Origin: CAYQJS01 sp964417895
GTDB lineage: Bacteria > Chloroflexota > UBA6077 > SHYK01
NCBI GenBank assembly: GCA_964417895.1
Contig: CAYQJS010000010.1
Span: forward strand, 60,445-124,444
Direction of reading: 5' to 3'
Length of the DNA stretch: 64,000 nt
A program made the translations under genes and the position numbers. Numbering within the stretch: the first letter of the stretch is position 1; each line of letters begins with the position of its first letter. The notes under the pieces are model-generated. The model did not search any database. It saw only the letters and a program-made list of their open reading frames with translations, and was not told where the DNA came from. This document shows positions 26,296 through 35,701 of the stretch, piece by piece.

Positions 26296-26416
26296 CTATC
26301 GGTAGGAGCGAGGGCTGTCAAGAGCCCTGCGGCCCGTCGCAAAGCCCTAAACGCCGATCCCTCCGAGTGCCCGTGAGATAATAGGGATACGCCGACCCAC
26401 CCCCACGGAGGGTGAC

Positions 26417-26746
26417 ATGCCAGAACGAGAACCCATGACTCAAACCATGACCATGACCGATGCACAGCGGGACTTCGGGAGTCTCGTGAAACGGGTCTCG
26501 AAGAAAGAGACCCGCATTGTCGTGGAGGACGAAGGCGAACCTGTAGCCGCCCTGGTCTCCCCGGACGACTTGGACCAGCTCAAGCGCTTGGATTCCTATC
26601 GTGAGGATCCCTGGCGCGTCATCGACGAAATCCACGCCAGAAACCTTGATAAGACGGCTGAGGAAGTCGAGCGGGACGTTGCTGAAGCGATCGCCGCGGT
26701 GCGCGAGGAGGACCGAGCGCGTAGGGAGCGCAGCGCAGGCAAGTGA
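26417..26746 (+). CDS. Phd/YefM-family antitoxin
   Basis: A 109-residue antitoxin. TMTMTDAQRDFGSLVKRVSK and RIVVEDEGEPVAALVSPDDL form the Phd/YefM DNA-binding domain. The C-terminal half is highly charged (AEEVERDVAEAIAAVREEDR) and would wrap the toxin. It overlaps the following PIN toxin gene by 4 bp. MTQTMTMTDAQ is an alternative start. Confidence 0.9.
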   Translation: MPEREPMTQTMTMTDAQRDFGSLVKRVSKKETRIVVEDEGEPVAALVSPDDLDQLKRLDSYREDPWRVIDEIHARNLDKTAEEVERDVAEAIAAVREEDRARRERSAGK

Positions 26747-27171
26747 TCCGCGCCGTCCTGGACACTAATACGATCGTGTCAGCCACCCTCGTTCCCCTGG
26801 GTATCCCTGCCCAGATCCTTGCCGCCGCCCGAGCAGGGCAGTTCGCAATCATCGCCAGCAGTCCAATCGTCACCGAGACACTACGCGCTCTCCAGCGTGA
26901 TCGCGTCCAACGCAAGTACGACGTGGGTCCCACGCGAATCGAGGGTGTGCGCATCCTCCTCGAAGAGAAAGCAACTCTTACCGGGATCACTCGCGAAGTC
27001 CAGGGAGTCGCCACCCACCCTGAGGACGACCTCATTATCGCGACCGCTGTCTCCGCTCAGGCGGACTACCTTGTCACAGGCGATGCGCAGCTTCTGAAAC
27101 TCGCCACGCATGAGGGGGTCAAGATCGTCAGTCCCCGGGAGTTCCTCAGCCTCCTGGAGGAGGAGGCATGA
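26743..27171 (+). CDS. PIN-domain toxin
   Basis: A 142-residue PIN-family RNase of the putative toxin-antitoxin component group. Acidic residues are in AVLDTNTIVSATL (D7), VTETLRAL, HPEDDLIIATAV and DYLVTGDAQLL. It starts GTG overlapping the antitoxin stop. The third gene of the operon starts 1 bp past its stop. A decayed gene of the same family lies at 46.6-46.9 kb. Confidence 0.9.
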   Translation: MIRAVLDTNTIVSATLVPLGIPAQILAAARAGQFAIIASSPIVTETLRALQRDRVQRKYDVGPTRIEGVRILLEEKATLTGITREVQGVATHPEDDLIIATAVSAQADYLVTGDAQLLKLATHEGVKIVSPREFLSLLEEEA

Positions 27172-27172
27172 T

Positions 27173-27730
27173 ATGTGCTCGACTGAAACAGCAGGTGACG
27201 AGGAACCGGCAGACTTAGCCGAGGACTCGGGTCCAGCTCGTCCTTCTTCCCTACCACCAGACCTCGCTGATTTCCTTCGTAACCAGACCTTGGCCTGCCT
27301 GACCCATCCCACGGACCGGGGCACGGTCCTGGTGATCAAAGCTCCTGGTCGAGAGATCGAGAGCGTCCGCGGGCGCGTCCCAATCAGCATCAGCCACGAA
27401 CTGTACGACCACCCGTCGGCGCCGGTGATCCGCATGGTCACCACGATCTACGATCAACCTGAAACACCGTTGGCTTTCGAAATGTTCGTGAACGTCGGGA
27501 GCCACGACCAGCGGTCAGACTACGAGGGGCTGATTGGCCAAGACCAGCTACTCTTGCTCTTCTACGATGAAGCGCTGGTTCACCGCCTCACCAAAGCCCT
27601 CAGAAACATGGACGGAGCCACGATGCGTGCGGTGCTCACTCGCGCGGATGAACTGTTCCACGCCATTCGGGAGGAGCAGTTTGACTTTGACCAGGCGAAG
27701 CAAGCGGTAATGAAAGCCGCGTCGCTCTGA
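27173..27730 (+). CDS. Hypothetical protein cotranscribed with Phd/PIN
   Basis: A 185-residue soluble acidic protein starting MCSTETAGDEEPAD, next to the PIN stop. Recognisable features are VLVIKAPGREIESVRGRVPI, MVTTIYDQPETPLAFEMFVN and LLLLFYDEALVHRLTKALRN, suggesting an alpha/beta fold, without known motif. A third gene tightly linked to a toxin-antitoxin pair may be an accessory regulator or simply cargo. Confidence 0.6.
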   Translation: MCSTETAGDEEPADLAEDSGPARPSSLPPDLADFLRNQTLACLTHPTDRGTVLVIKAPGREIESVRGRVPISISHELYDHPSAPVIRMVTTIYDQPETPLAFEMFVNVGSHDQRSDYEGLIGQDQLLLLFYDEALVHRLTKALRNMDGATMRAVLTRADELFHAIREEQFDFDQAKQAVMKAASL

Positions 27731-27845
27731 GGTGCCCTGTCGGTCGAATACCCCCGGCGAGCAAAGGATATTCTATCGGCACGTAACCGCCCCAAGCGCA
27801 GCTGACGATCCCTGCTCATGGATGACGTCTCATCCACGGGGGTTC

Positions 27846-28475
27846 ATGAGAATGTTTTGGCGACGCAAGGATCCGGTCAAGATGGTTCTCGACGACGATA
27901 CCAATTGGCAATGGAGCGGAATCGCTCCCGCTGAAAGGCGGCGCGCGAAGGACGCCATCATTCAGTTTGTTGATTCAGAGAGGGACGAGGATTGGGAACA
28001 GGTTGAATCGAACGGCAGCGGCATCATGATTCCAATGGCGTTAGCCATGTTGGCCAACCCCAAGGGTGGCGCCAAGGGGGGCATCGAGCATGCCGGCCAC
28101 CTTTTGGGTCGCGTGGACCCAAATGGCACGGTGCTTCAGCTCGCTGCCTTATTGGATGGAAGAATGCACATACCCGCCTGTCAAGCACTCCTGAAATCAG
28201 GCGAGGCCTCAGGTCGTACCGCGAGCGGTATAGACACTCTGTACGACTGGAAAGAATTCGATGTGGCCATGGGCGTCTTCTATGCAGTAGAGGACATCAT
28301 GGGTGAATATCGGAGCGCGCACCCTTGGCCGGAAAAGTTCGAACCGCCCTGGCTTGTTGAGATCGAGCGGATTGCCCGGAACTACCGCCCCCTCAGTGAG
28401 CGTAATCGTCAGAATAGCCAGCTGATGGACTACGGGAAAGGGCTACTGCAAGTCATTGTCCGATTGTCGAATTGA
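27846..28475 (+). CDS. Hypothetical protein
   Basis: About 209 residues from MRMFWRRKDPVKMVLDDDTN. The frame is open from 27732, but the extra N-terminus is Pro/Ser-rich and unlikely. It contains a Gly-rich segment (LANPKGGAKGGIEHAGHLLG) and helical stretches (ALAMLANP, EFDVAMGVFYAVEDIMGEYR). No domain recognised. It ends facing a convergent small-gene cluster. Confidence 0.5.
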   Translation: MRMFWRRKDPVKMVLDDDTNWQWSGIAPAERRRAKDAIIQFVDSERDEDWEQVESNGSGIMIPMALAMLANPKGGAKGGIEHAGHLLGRVDPNGTVLQLAALLDGRMHIPACQALLKSGEASGRTASGIDTLYDWKEFDVAMGVFYAVEDIMGEYRSAHPWPEKFEPPWLVEIERIARNYRPLSERNRQNSQLMDYGKGLLQVIVRLSN

Positions 28476-28665
28476 AGGCGTCACGACCCCTGGGGCACCC
28501 GCTTTGGATCGCCTTCGCGGCGCGGGCAAGGCGCCGCCTGCCCTCCCTTAAACGGTAGTGGTGGAGAGTGTCGTCGCATGGGCCAGACGGCTCCTCGGCT
28601 TCCATCTCGACCGGGGCAAAGCCCGCCATCTCGCCGACGCCGTTGATCCGGACCCATCCGCTCAT
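28453..28665 (-). CDS. Possible small protein, third gene of a minus-strand cluster
   Basis: A 70-codon frame starting MSGWVRINGVGEMAGFAPVE. Its ATG overlaps the stop of the preceding gene (ATGA-type), the main reason to consider it real. The C-terminal part is basic and becomes irregular, and its end overlaps the 3' end of the opposite gene. Confidence 0.35.
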   Translation of the reverse strand: MSGWVRINGVGEMAGFAPVEMEAEEPSGPCDDTLHHYRLREGRRRLARAAKAIQSGCPRGRDAFNSTIGQ

Positions 28666-28898
28666 TCTGTAACGGCGTCGCTCGCGGGAACGAGCGTGGG
28701 CTGCTCGCCGCGCGCGTCGATCACGAACTTCGTGCACAGGTCGTAGAGATCCATGTCCGCCAACTGACCCGGAATCTCGATCTCCGCGCTGAACGCCCCC
28801 TCCGGGGGGACGGGCGTGGGCCACACGGTGTCCGTCGGAGCGACGAGCACGGCGGCGAGGATCTCGCCGGATTCGCTGTGCACCGCGTGCAGTCTCAT
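28662..28898 (-). CDS. Small hypothetical protein, second gene of a minus-strand cluster
   Basis: A 78-residue acidic protein (MRLHAVHSESGEILAAVLVA, PEGAFSAEIEIPGQLADMDL, YDLCTKFVIDARGEQPTL). Its ATG overlaps the stop of the upstream gene, implying translational coupling. Short beta-type segments dominate. No known family recognised. Base composition is higher in GC than most of the element cargo. Confidence 0.6.
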   Translation of the reverse strand: MRLHAVHSESGEILAAVLVAPTDTVWPTPVPPEGAFSAEIEIPGQLADMDLYDLCTKFVIDARGEQPTLVPASDAVTE

Positions 28899-29185
28899 TG
28901 CCACACCCCCGGCTGCTGGGCGGACAGCGCCCGCAGGGCGGACCAGTAGATCAGGCCCGGACGCTGCATGGACACCCAGAGGTCGACTTTCTGCGTGCCG
29001 TCCTCGTCGAGGACAAAGACCGTCCGCTCGACCTCGACCATCTGGAATCCAAGATACGCATCGCGAATGCTCGGTGCGACGTTGTAGTTCCAGTGGTGGA
29101 GCGTGTCGCGCACGGGCCAGAAATAGACCATCTTCGGCGACTTCTGGTACGACACGCCGACCCACATCGTTTCGACAACGGCCAT
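28895..29185 (-). CDS. Small hypothetical protein, first gene of a minus-strand cluster
   Basis: A 96-residue protein rich in aromatics (MWVGVSYQKSPKMVYFWPVR, DTLHHWNYNVAPSIRDAY, TQKVDLWVSMQRPGLIYWSA). It looks like a compact beta-rich fold. An AGGAGCTGACATG sequence gives a good ribosome binding site. Overlapped by 4 bp with the next gene. Function unknown. Confidence 0.6.
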   Translation of the reverse strand: MAVVETMWVGVSYQKSPKMVYFWPVRDTLHHWNYNVAPSIRDAYLGFQMVEVERTVFVLDEDGTQKVDLWVSMQRPGLIYWSALRALSAQQPGVWQ

Positions 29186-29685
29186 GTCAGCTCCTTATCT
29201 TAGGCGGCGCGGCGCGTCCCAGACGACGCCGTTGCCAAATCAGCTCAGTGTTTATCTCGGAAGTCGCGTCCCGTCTCGACCCACTTAGATTTGACTCGGG
29301 ATCACCTTGTGAAAAGCGAAATGCCCTTGCGTGTCCTACTGTAACTCCCGGATTGCCCACGCAAGACCTGGGAGGGCGCTGACGGCGTCGCAGCGCCATC
29401 GAGGATCACCGCACCCGACCTTCCTCGATGAACCCCGCGAGGTTGCCCCACCCATCGCTGCGGCTCGAGTCGGGTCGGCTCTGTCTGTCAAGGGCTGCCT
29501 GCGCTGCTCCAAGCCCCTAGACTCTCCCCGTGGATTCCGACGCGGTGAGATAATTCTGGGATTCCGCTGGCACGGAGGTCCACTGGGTGACCAAAGAAGA
29601 TAAACGATCCGACAAACAACAAGCTGACGAGCTCTATAAGCGTCTGTTAAAGATATGAGGCAACACGCCTAGAGAGGAGAGCTAC
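29186..29685. other. 500-bp intergenic stretch with a leader-like repeat
   Basis: No convincing gene. It holds a 65-bp segment (29423-29487) similar to 37030-37094 (CGATGAA, GAGG, TGCCCCACC, TCGCTGCGGCTCG, GTCGGG) followed by GCTCTGTCTGTC and CAAGGG, elements also seen in the leaders at 41.2, 43.7 and 49.7 kb. A tiny frame starting at GTG 29587 (KEDKRSDKQQADELYKRLL) ends at 29658 and may be a fragment. Confidence 0.5.
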
Positions 29686-29859
29686 ATGGCAGTCGCTGAG
29701 GTTGCATGTCCCCACTGCGGCAACCTTGCTCTCGCGAACGTCGAAAGTGGAGAACAAGTAGTCGACATCCTGGACACAAGGCCGCCTTCGGAGGATAACC
29801 CTTTCAGGCGTTCTGATGAACCACGACATCTTCGCGTCCGAGGACTGCTGGAAAAGTGA
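29686..29859 (+). CDS. Small zinc-finger-like protein, possibly truncated by the IS element
   Basis: 57 codons from ATG 29686 with an AGAGAGGAGAGCTAC Shine-Dalgarno. MAVAEVACPHCGNLALANVE contains one C-x2-C pair, half of a zinc ribbon. The rest (RPPSEDNPFRRSDEPRHL) is polar. A complete ribbon would need a second Cys pair, so the 3' end has probably been replaced by the adjacent IS256-type insertion. Confidence 0.45.
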   Translation: MAVAEVACPHCGNLALANVESGEQVVDILDTRPPSEDNPFRRSDEPRHLRVRGLLEK

Positions 29860-29913
29860 AAAGGCGTAGGCTCCTGAGGTAGAGACGAAGCTACCGAGAG
29901 GAGGGACTACGCC

Positions 29914-31173
29914 GTGGAGAGAATAGCACCCAGCGAGCGGATCGAGGACCAGATCGAGGCCATTCTTACCGGGGGAATCAGCGATGCCGACCAGTTGGCC
30001 CAGGTCGGCCGCTTGGGCGCCCAACTGATCCTGCAACGTGCGGTTGAGGACGAGGTGACCACGTTCCTCCACCGCGCCCGCTATGAACGGAGCGCCAGCG
30101 CGACGGGCTCTCGCAACGGGGTGCGGCCGAAGCGGGTCCAAACTGCCGAGGGACAGCTCACCATCGCCGTGCCCCAGCTTCGTGGCACGATCGACCGCTT
30201 CGTCAGCCGCATCATTCCGAGTGTCCGCAAGATCATGCGGACCCGCCCGTTGGAAGCGCTGATCATCGGCGCATACGTGCGCGGACTCTCCGACCGGGAC
30301 ATAGAGAGCCTCATGGACGAGGCTGGCCTCGGCCATGTGTCCCGAACCCAAGCCAGCGAAATCTGCAAGCAACTCCGTGCTCGGTACAAGGCGTTCTGCG
30401 CCAAGAGTCTCGACAAGATTGAACTCGTGGCGCTGCTCTTGGACGCCATCTACCTGCCGACTCGTCCCAACGGTGACAAGGAAGGCGTGCTGGTCGCCTG
30501 GGGCTACACCATAGAAGGCGAGCGGGTGTTGCTCTCCGTACGGTTGGGCCAGCGTGAATCTTACGAGGACTGGCTGGACCTCGGTCGCGACCTCGCGAAA
30601 CGGGGGCTGGCTGCGCCGCTCCTGGTGATCAGCGACGGGGCTCCAGGGCTCATCAAGGGGATCGAGCAACTCTGGCTGAAGGCGGATCGCCAACGGTGTG
30701 CTGTGCACAGGCTCCGAAATATCATGGCCAAGCTACCGAAGAAGTCCGAGATCCGCGACCGCGTTAAAGAAGCGTACTGGGCTGCACTGAACGAGGCCGC
30801 CGACCCGGAAGCGGCGGAGCGGGGCCTGAGAGCTTTGGTCCGTGACCTTGAACGCAACTATCCGAGTGCAGCCGCCTGTCTCGCCGAGGATCTGCCCGCC
30901 CTCTGTGTGCATCTGCGCTACGTGCCTCGACTGCGGAAAAGGTTCCGCTCCTCAAACCTGCTGGAGCGGTCACTGGAAGAGGTACGGCGGAGGACCAAGG
31001 TCATCGGGCGCTTTCCGGGAGAAACCAGTTGCTTGAGCTTATGCTGGGCGGTCATGGACCTCGTGATCGCGGGGGCTCATGGGTTGGGGTTGACCGAGGT
31101 CGAAGCACAACAGCTTGCCAAGCTTCGAGTTGCGCGACAGGAGCCGGTGCAGCGGATCATGCAGACTACCTGA
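29914..31173 (+). CDS. IS256-family (mutator) transposase
   Basis: A 419-residue transposase. The DDE triad is D177 in VALLLDAIYL, D241 in LLVISDGAPGL and E355 or E356 in SNLLERSLEEVRRRTKVIGR. CAVHRLRNIMAKLP is the conserved C/H stretch. RARYERSASATGSRNGVRPK at the start is the family's DNA-binding region. The gene seems intact. Terminal inverted repeats were sought but not found by eye, and the right IS end is likely between 31,180 and 31,260. Confidence 0.95.
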   Translation: MERIAPSERIEDQIEAILTGGISDADQLAQVGRLGAQLILQRAVEDEVTTFLHRARYERSASATGSRNGVRPKRVQTAEGQLTIAVPQLRGTIDRFVSRIIPSVRKIMRTRPLEALIIGAYVRGLSDRDIESLMDEAGLGHVSRTQASEICKQLRARYKAFCAKSLDKIELVALLLDAIYLPTRPNGDKEGVLVAWGYTIEGERVLLSVRLGQRESYEDWLDLGRDLAKRGLAAPLLVISDGAPGLIKGIEQLWLKADRQRCAVHRLRNIMAKLPKKSEIRDRVKEAYWAALNEAADPEAAERGLRALVRDLERNYPSAAACLAEDLPALCVHLRYVPRLRKRFRSSNLLERSLEEVRRRTKVIGRFPGETSCLSLCWAVMDLVIAGAHGLGLTEVEAQQLAKLRVARQEPVQRIMQTT

Positions 31174-31362
31174 GCCATTCGAGAGCCAGCATCTTACGGC
31201 CACGGATAGATCGGGCCAGGCGCGGTGACACTAAGCCGCCGGTGCACGGTCCTGGTTCCATCGTGCCCGGTCAGTGATATGCTGGGTGGACCGAATTGCG
31301 AACCGGTTCTTTCCTGGCCGCGGATTGGGAAGTTGGAAGAGCGCGCAAATTGGAGGTGGGCG

Positions 31363-31695
31363 GTGCCGGATTGCAAACGTGGGGTATGGTTGGCTATTCT
31401 CACGGCGCCCGCCGTGGGCTGCGCGGCGCCGGCGACCAAATCCGACCCGGCGGCCGACAAAACGGTTCCGGTGCCGCAGGGGGCGGTGAAGCGGATCGCT
31501 CTGGGGGGGCCTTTCGAGCCAGACGCGCGCCCGGGAGGCGCGGGTGCATCGGGGGTCATCCTACCCCTGGTGAGCCCCGGTCTCAACACCGTCGACGGCC
31601 AGGCCGTGCGTCACCCGCTCTTGGCCGAGGCCAGGGCAAGGCAAGTTCTCTGCCCTGCGACTGGGGAGACCGCGCGCGCGATGATGATCGTGTGA
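31363..31695 (+). pseudogene. 5' fragment of a family-5 solute-binding lipoprotein
   Basis: Starts MPDCKRGVWLAILTAPAV and has the lipobox AVGCAAP. VSPGLNTVDGQAVRHPLL and AEA then match the N-terminal region of peptide-type ABC solute-binding proteins. About 110 codons in, the frame ends, whereas these proteins run for over 500 residues. It is therefore a truncated remnant next to the IS element. A GGAGGTG Shine-Dalgarno is retained. Confidence 0.65.
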
Positions 31696-31828
31696 TCGCG
31701 GTGCCCCAAAAGTAGCGGTTACCGAAATGAGGGCTGATGCCCACTTCGCCCTGTACTAAACTGGGCTTGTCCCTGGCCTTCTGCTTGGATGCGATGGGCT
31801 GGCGGCGTTCGATGCCGGGGAGGGGCGT

Positions 31829-34800
31829 GTGCAGAGTGACCGCCTACAGCGGCAGATCGACCGGTTGTTAGACGAGGCCGACGAGGCGATCCGTCGGCTG
31901 GACTGGGCTACGGTGCGGGATCGTGCTGAGGCCACGCTGGCCCTCCAGCAGGACAACGCCGACGCACGGGCCTACCTCACGGCCGCACAAGACAAACTGC
32001 GTGTCTTAGACGCTGCCCAGCCCGTCTCCCCCCATTCAACGGCGGCGCCCTCGACGGCCACGCCAACCTCGTTCGCCAGCGGCCGCTATGAGGTGAAACG
32101 CTTTCTCGGCGAGGGCGGGAAGAAAAGGGTCTACCTCGCCCACGACACCAAGCTCGACCGCGATGTGGCCTTCGCCCTGATCAAGACCGAGGGCCTGGAC
32201 ACTGAGGGCCAGCTGCGCATTACCCGCGAGGCCCAGTCCATGGGGCGCTTGGGCGATCATCCGCACATCGTTCCCGTCTATGACATTGGGGACGAGACTG
32301 GTCAGCCGTACCTCGTCTCGCAGCTCATGGGTGGCGGCGACGTCGAAGGACTCGTCGAGCAGGCGCCGGAGCACCGCGTGCCGCGCGAGCAGGCGCTGCG
32401 CATCGCCGACCAGATCTGCCAGGCCCTGGACTACGCCCACAGCCAGGGGATCGTGCACCGCGACCTCAAGCCCGGCAACGTCTGGCTCACCACGGACGGC
32501 ACGGCGAAGCTGGGCGACTTCGGGCTGGCGGTCGCGCTGGATCGCAGCCGGCTCACCCAAGCTGGGATGATGGTGGGGACCGTCAGCTACATGCCGCCGG
32601 AACAAGCCACCGGTGGCGAGGTCACGCCGCGGAGTGATCTCTACTCACTGGGGGCCATGCTCTACGAGATGGTGTGCGGTCGTCCACCTTTCATTGGTGA
32701 CGAGTCGGTGGCCATCATCGGCCAGCACCTCAACACACCGCCCGTCGCGCCGTCGTGGCACCAGCCCGGCTTGCCGGCGGGGTTGGAGGCGCTCATCTTG
32801 CGGCTGCTGGAGAAAGACCCGAGCAAACGGCCTGAGTCGGCCGCGGAGGTGCGGGAGTTGCTGGCCAGCGTCGACTTGCGGGCACCCCCACCATCGACGC
32901 CGGCGGAACCGGGGGAAGCGTCGGCCGCCAACCCCCTGTATCGCCGCACCTTCATCGCGCGGGAGCAGGAGCTGCGCCAGTTGGAGGGTGCCTTCGATGC
33001 GGCTCTTTCTGGCGCCGGCGGGCTGACCATGGTGGTCGGAGAGCCAGGCATCGGCAAGACGGCGCTCTGCGAGCAGCTGGCCACCTACGTAGCGATGCGA
33101 GGCGGGCGGACCTTGCTGGGGCATTGCTACGAGGAAGGCTCGCTCTCGCTGCCCTACCTACCCTTCATTGAAGCGATGCGAGGCTACGTGCTGGACCGCG
33201 ACCCCGACGGTCTCAAGCAAGACCTCGGCAGCGGCGCCGCGGAGGTGGCGCGCATCGTCTCCGAGGTGCGCGACCGCATTCAGGTTGAGTTGCGCCCGTC
33301 GTCCGATCCGGACGAAGACCGCTGGCGCCTCTACCAGGCGACCGTCGGCTTTCTGCGTAATGCGAGCGCGGTGCAACCGCTACTCATCGTGATCGAAGAC
33401 CTGCACTGGGCCGACCGCGGCGCGCTCGACCTGCTCGTCCACCTATCGCGCCACCTGCAGGGGGCTCGCCTTCTCATTGTTGGCACGTATCGCGACGCGG
33501 AGGTGGACCGCTCCAACCCCCTCTCTTCAGCGCTCGCCGAGCTGCGCCGAGCGTCAGCCTTCCTCCGAATTCTCCTGCGTGGGCTGACCGCGGCCGAGGT
33601 GCAGCGCATGTTGAGCGCCCTCGCGATGCAGGAGGTTGCCTGGACGGTGGCCGAGGCGGTCCATCGCCAGACCGAAGGCAACCCTCTCTTCATCCAGGAA
33701 GTCGTGCGATTCCTGTTGGAGGAGGGTCTGCTGGGCCGCGATGGATTCCCTGGCCGACGGCGCGTGACCGGAGCACCTTTTGAGATGAACATTCCAGAGG
33801 GGCTCCGCGAGGTGATCGGCAAACGGTTGTCGCGCCTCTCGCCGGAGTGCAACCGCGTTCTGGCAATCGCCGCGGTCATCGGGCGCGAGTTCGAGGTGGG
33901 CACACTGCAAGCCGTGGCTGCCACCGCGGAGGACAATCTGTCCCAGGTCATCGAGGAGGCGGTCCACGTTGGCATCATTGAAGAGCAGACACGACCCGGC
34001 GAGATTCGCTATCGTTTCACCCACGCCTTCATCCGCCAAACGCTCTATGAGGAGCTGATCGCCCCGCGCCGCCTGCGGTTGCACCAACAGGTGGCCCAGG
34101 CACTCGAGGACCAGCACGTCGCCATGCTGCAGGACCACGCCGTTGAGCTGGCCGAGCACTTCGGCCAGTCCACTGACCGTAGCGACCTGACCAAGGCCGT
34201 TGCCTACAGCGAGCTCGCCGCCCAGCGCGCCATGGGCGTTTACGCCTATGGCGAGGCGGCGCGGCTGCTCGAGCGCGCGCTCAAGGTTCAGGAGATCCTC
34301 GACCCCGACGACGTGAGCAAGCGCTGCGATCTGCTCCTCGCCCTGGGCCGGGCGCTGGAGCCCAACGGCGAACCTTACCGGGTCGCGACCGAGATTGCCG
34401 AGGAAGCGCTGGCCCTAGCGGACCGCTCGGGCGACCGGGTGCGAGCGGCCGCTGCCTGCGAGGTCGCCCTCTCGGCATTGCACAAGTACGGGGCCGCGAT
34501 GGGCGGCGCCAGAAGCACGGAGTTCCGAACGTGGGCCAATCGGGCCGACCAGTATGCCAACCCGGGCACCGCGGCCCGCATCCGAGCCGACATTGCCCTC
34601 TCCTACGTGGCGACCGCGGAGGATCGGGTCAGTGAGGCCTGGCGCCTGCTTCGCCGGGCCCTCGACCTGGGCCGGAGGCAGGACGACCGCGACGCTCTCT
34701 TTCATGCCGCATTTCGCATCTGCGTCACACACTGGCCAGCGGTCTACGATGAGGAGGTTCACAGGGTCGCCGAGGAGTTTACCGGACTGGCCCGCGATGG

Positions 34801-35701
34801 TGTCAGCACCTACATCCAGAGCGAGGTCCTTTGGCATGGGGGCGACGTATTTCTGCGTTGGGGCGAGCGAGGTCGGGCCGAAGAGCTATGGGCGCAGGCT
34901 GAACGGTTCACGCGGTTATCGCGCGATCCGCTTCTGCTACTCCACGACGCCAGCTACGCCGGCATTCGCGCCTTCATCGATGGCCGCTTCGAAGACAGCC
35001 TGGCCGCCCGGGAGCGTGGCATCAGAGAGGGTAACGAACTGGGCGTGCCGCTCGCTGGCCAGACTATCGGGGCGGAGACCTCGATCCACTCCTTACTCTA
35101 CCTCGGGCGAGCTGAGGATGCCATGGCGATTGTGGCGTCGGCGCAGCGGAACGCCCGACGCGCAGCCATCTACCGCGTGCTCGGCCTGGCCTACTTAGGA
35201 CGGCACTCCGAGGCATGCACGCTCCTTGACGAGACCCTTGCCACCTTGCCGATCGATCAAACCCCGGCGGATCAGCTGATTACCCTCCTCGAGGCGGCGA
35301 CGATGCTAAAGGACCGAGGGGCAGTCGGTCTCTTGCTGTCAGCAGCGTCCACGCTCTGCCCGCTCACTACCCACGGACTCGCGAACGTCGATCTCGTCGT
35401 CGGCGACGCAGCGCGGTTGATCGGGAATACGGCCGAAGCGCGGGCCCGCTACGACCGCGCGCTGGAGGTGGCGGCCCGTGCGGCCGCTCGCCCAGTCGCT
35501 GCCCGGACCCATCTCTCGCTCGCCGAGCTGCTGCAAGAGGCCGAGCAGGCCGGAGAGGGCAACCAGCCGGCCGAGCGGATCGGCGAGCTGCGTGGCCAGG
35601 CCCAACAGCACCTGGACACGGCTATCGCCGAGTTCCGGGCCATGAAGATGCGGCCCTATCTCGAGCGGGCGCTTTCTCATAAAGGGCTGCTCCATGCGTA
35701 A
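31829..35701 (+). CDS. Ser/Thr protein kinase - AAA/STAND ATPase - TPR regulator
   Basis: A 1290-residue PknK-like signalling protein. A short TPR-like N-terminus is followed by a kinase domain (about 87-345): glycine loop LGEGGKKRVYLAHD, Lys119 in FALIK, HRDLKPGN (210-217) and DFG (230-232). A P-loop ATPase follows with GEPGIGKT (about 404-411) and Walker B LLIVIEDLHWAD (about 519-530). The C-terminal 500 residues are TPR/helical repeats, without a C-terminal DNA-binding HTH. The glycine loop has Lys-Lys where many kinases have Met-Gly, a feature I associate with this subgroup. It is single and large cargo, and targets are unknown. Start is GTG. Confidence 0.9.
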   Translation: MQSDRLQRQIDRLLDEADEAIRRLDWATVRDRAEATLALQQDNADARAYLTAAQDKLRVLDAAQPVSPHSTAAPSTATPTSFASGRYEVKRFLGEGGKKRVYLAHDTKLDRDVAFALIKTEGLDTEGQLRITREAQSMGRLGDHPHIVPVYDIGDETGQPYLVSQLMGGGDVEGLVEQAPEHRVPREQALRIADQICQALDYAHSQGIVHRDLKPGNVWLTTDGTAKLGDFGLAVALDRSRLTQAGMMVGTVSYMPPEQATGGEVTPRSDLYSLGAMLYEMVCGRPPFIGDESVAIIGQHLNTPPVAPSWHQPGLPAGLEALILRLLEKDPSKRPESAAEVRELLASVDLRAPPPSTPAEPGEASAANPLYRRTFIAREQELRQLEGAFDAALSGAGGLTMVVGEPGIGKTALCEQLATYVAMRGGRTLLGHCYEEGSLSLPYLPFIEAMRGYVLDRDPDGLKQDLGSGAAEVARIVSEVRDRIQVELRPSSDPDEDRWRLYQATVGFLRNASAVQPLLIVIEDLHWADRGALDLLVHLSRHLQGARLLIVGTYRDAEVDRSNPLSSALAELRRASAFLRILLRGLTAAEVQRMLSALAMQEVAWTVAEAVHRQTEGNPLFIQEVVRFLLEEGLLGRDGFPGRRRVTGAPFEMNIPEGLREVIGKRLSRLSPECNRVLAIAAVIGREFEVGTLQAVAATAEDNLSQVIEEAVHVGIIEEQTRPGEIRYRFTHAFIRQTLYEELIAPRRLRLHQQVAQALEDQHVAMLQDHAVELAEHFGQSTDRSDLTKAVAYSELAAQRAMGVYAYGEAARLLERALKVQEILDPDDVSKRCDLLLALGRALEPNGEPYRVATEIAEEALALADRSGDRVRAAAACEVALSALHKYGAAMGGARSTEFRTWANRADQYANPGTAARIRADIALSYVATAEDRVSEAWRLLRRALDLGRRQDDRDALFHAAFRICVTHWPAVYDEEVHRVAEEFTGLARDGVSTYIQSEVLWHGGDVFLRWGERGRAEELWAQAERFTRLSRDPLLLLHDASYAGIRAFIDGRFEDSLAARERGIREGNELGVPLAGQTIGAETSIHSLLYLGRAEDAMAIVASAQRNARRAAIYRVLGLAYLGRHSEACTLLDETLATLPIDQTPADQLITLLEAATMLKDRGAVGLLLSAASTLCPLTTHGLANVDLVVGDAARLIGNTAEARARYDRALEVAARAAARPVAARTHLSLAELLQEAEQAGEGNQPAERIGELRGQAQQHLDTAIAEFRAMKMRPYLERALSHKGLLHA

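Noticed and set aside
29860..31260. Terminal inverted repeats and target duplication of the IS256-type element
   Set aside because: The transposase is clear, but comparing both flanks by eye gave no convincing inverted repeat, so no element boundaries are stated.
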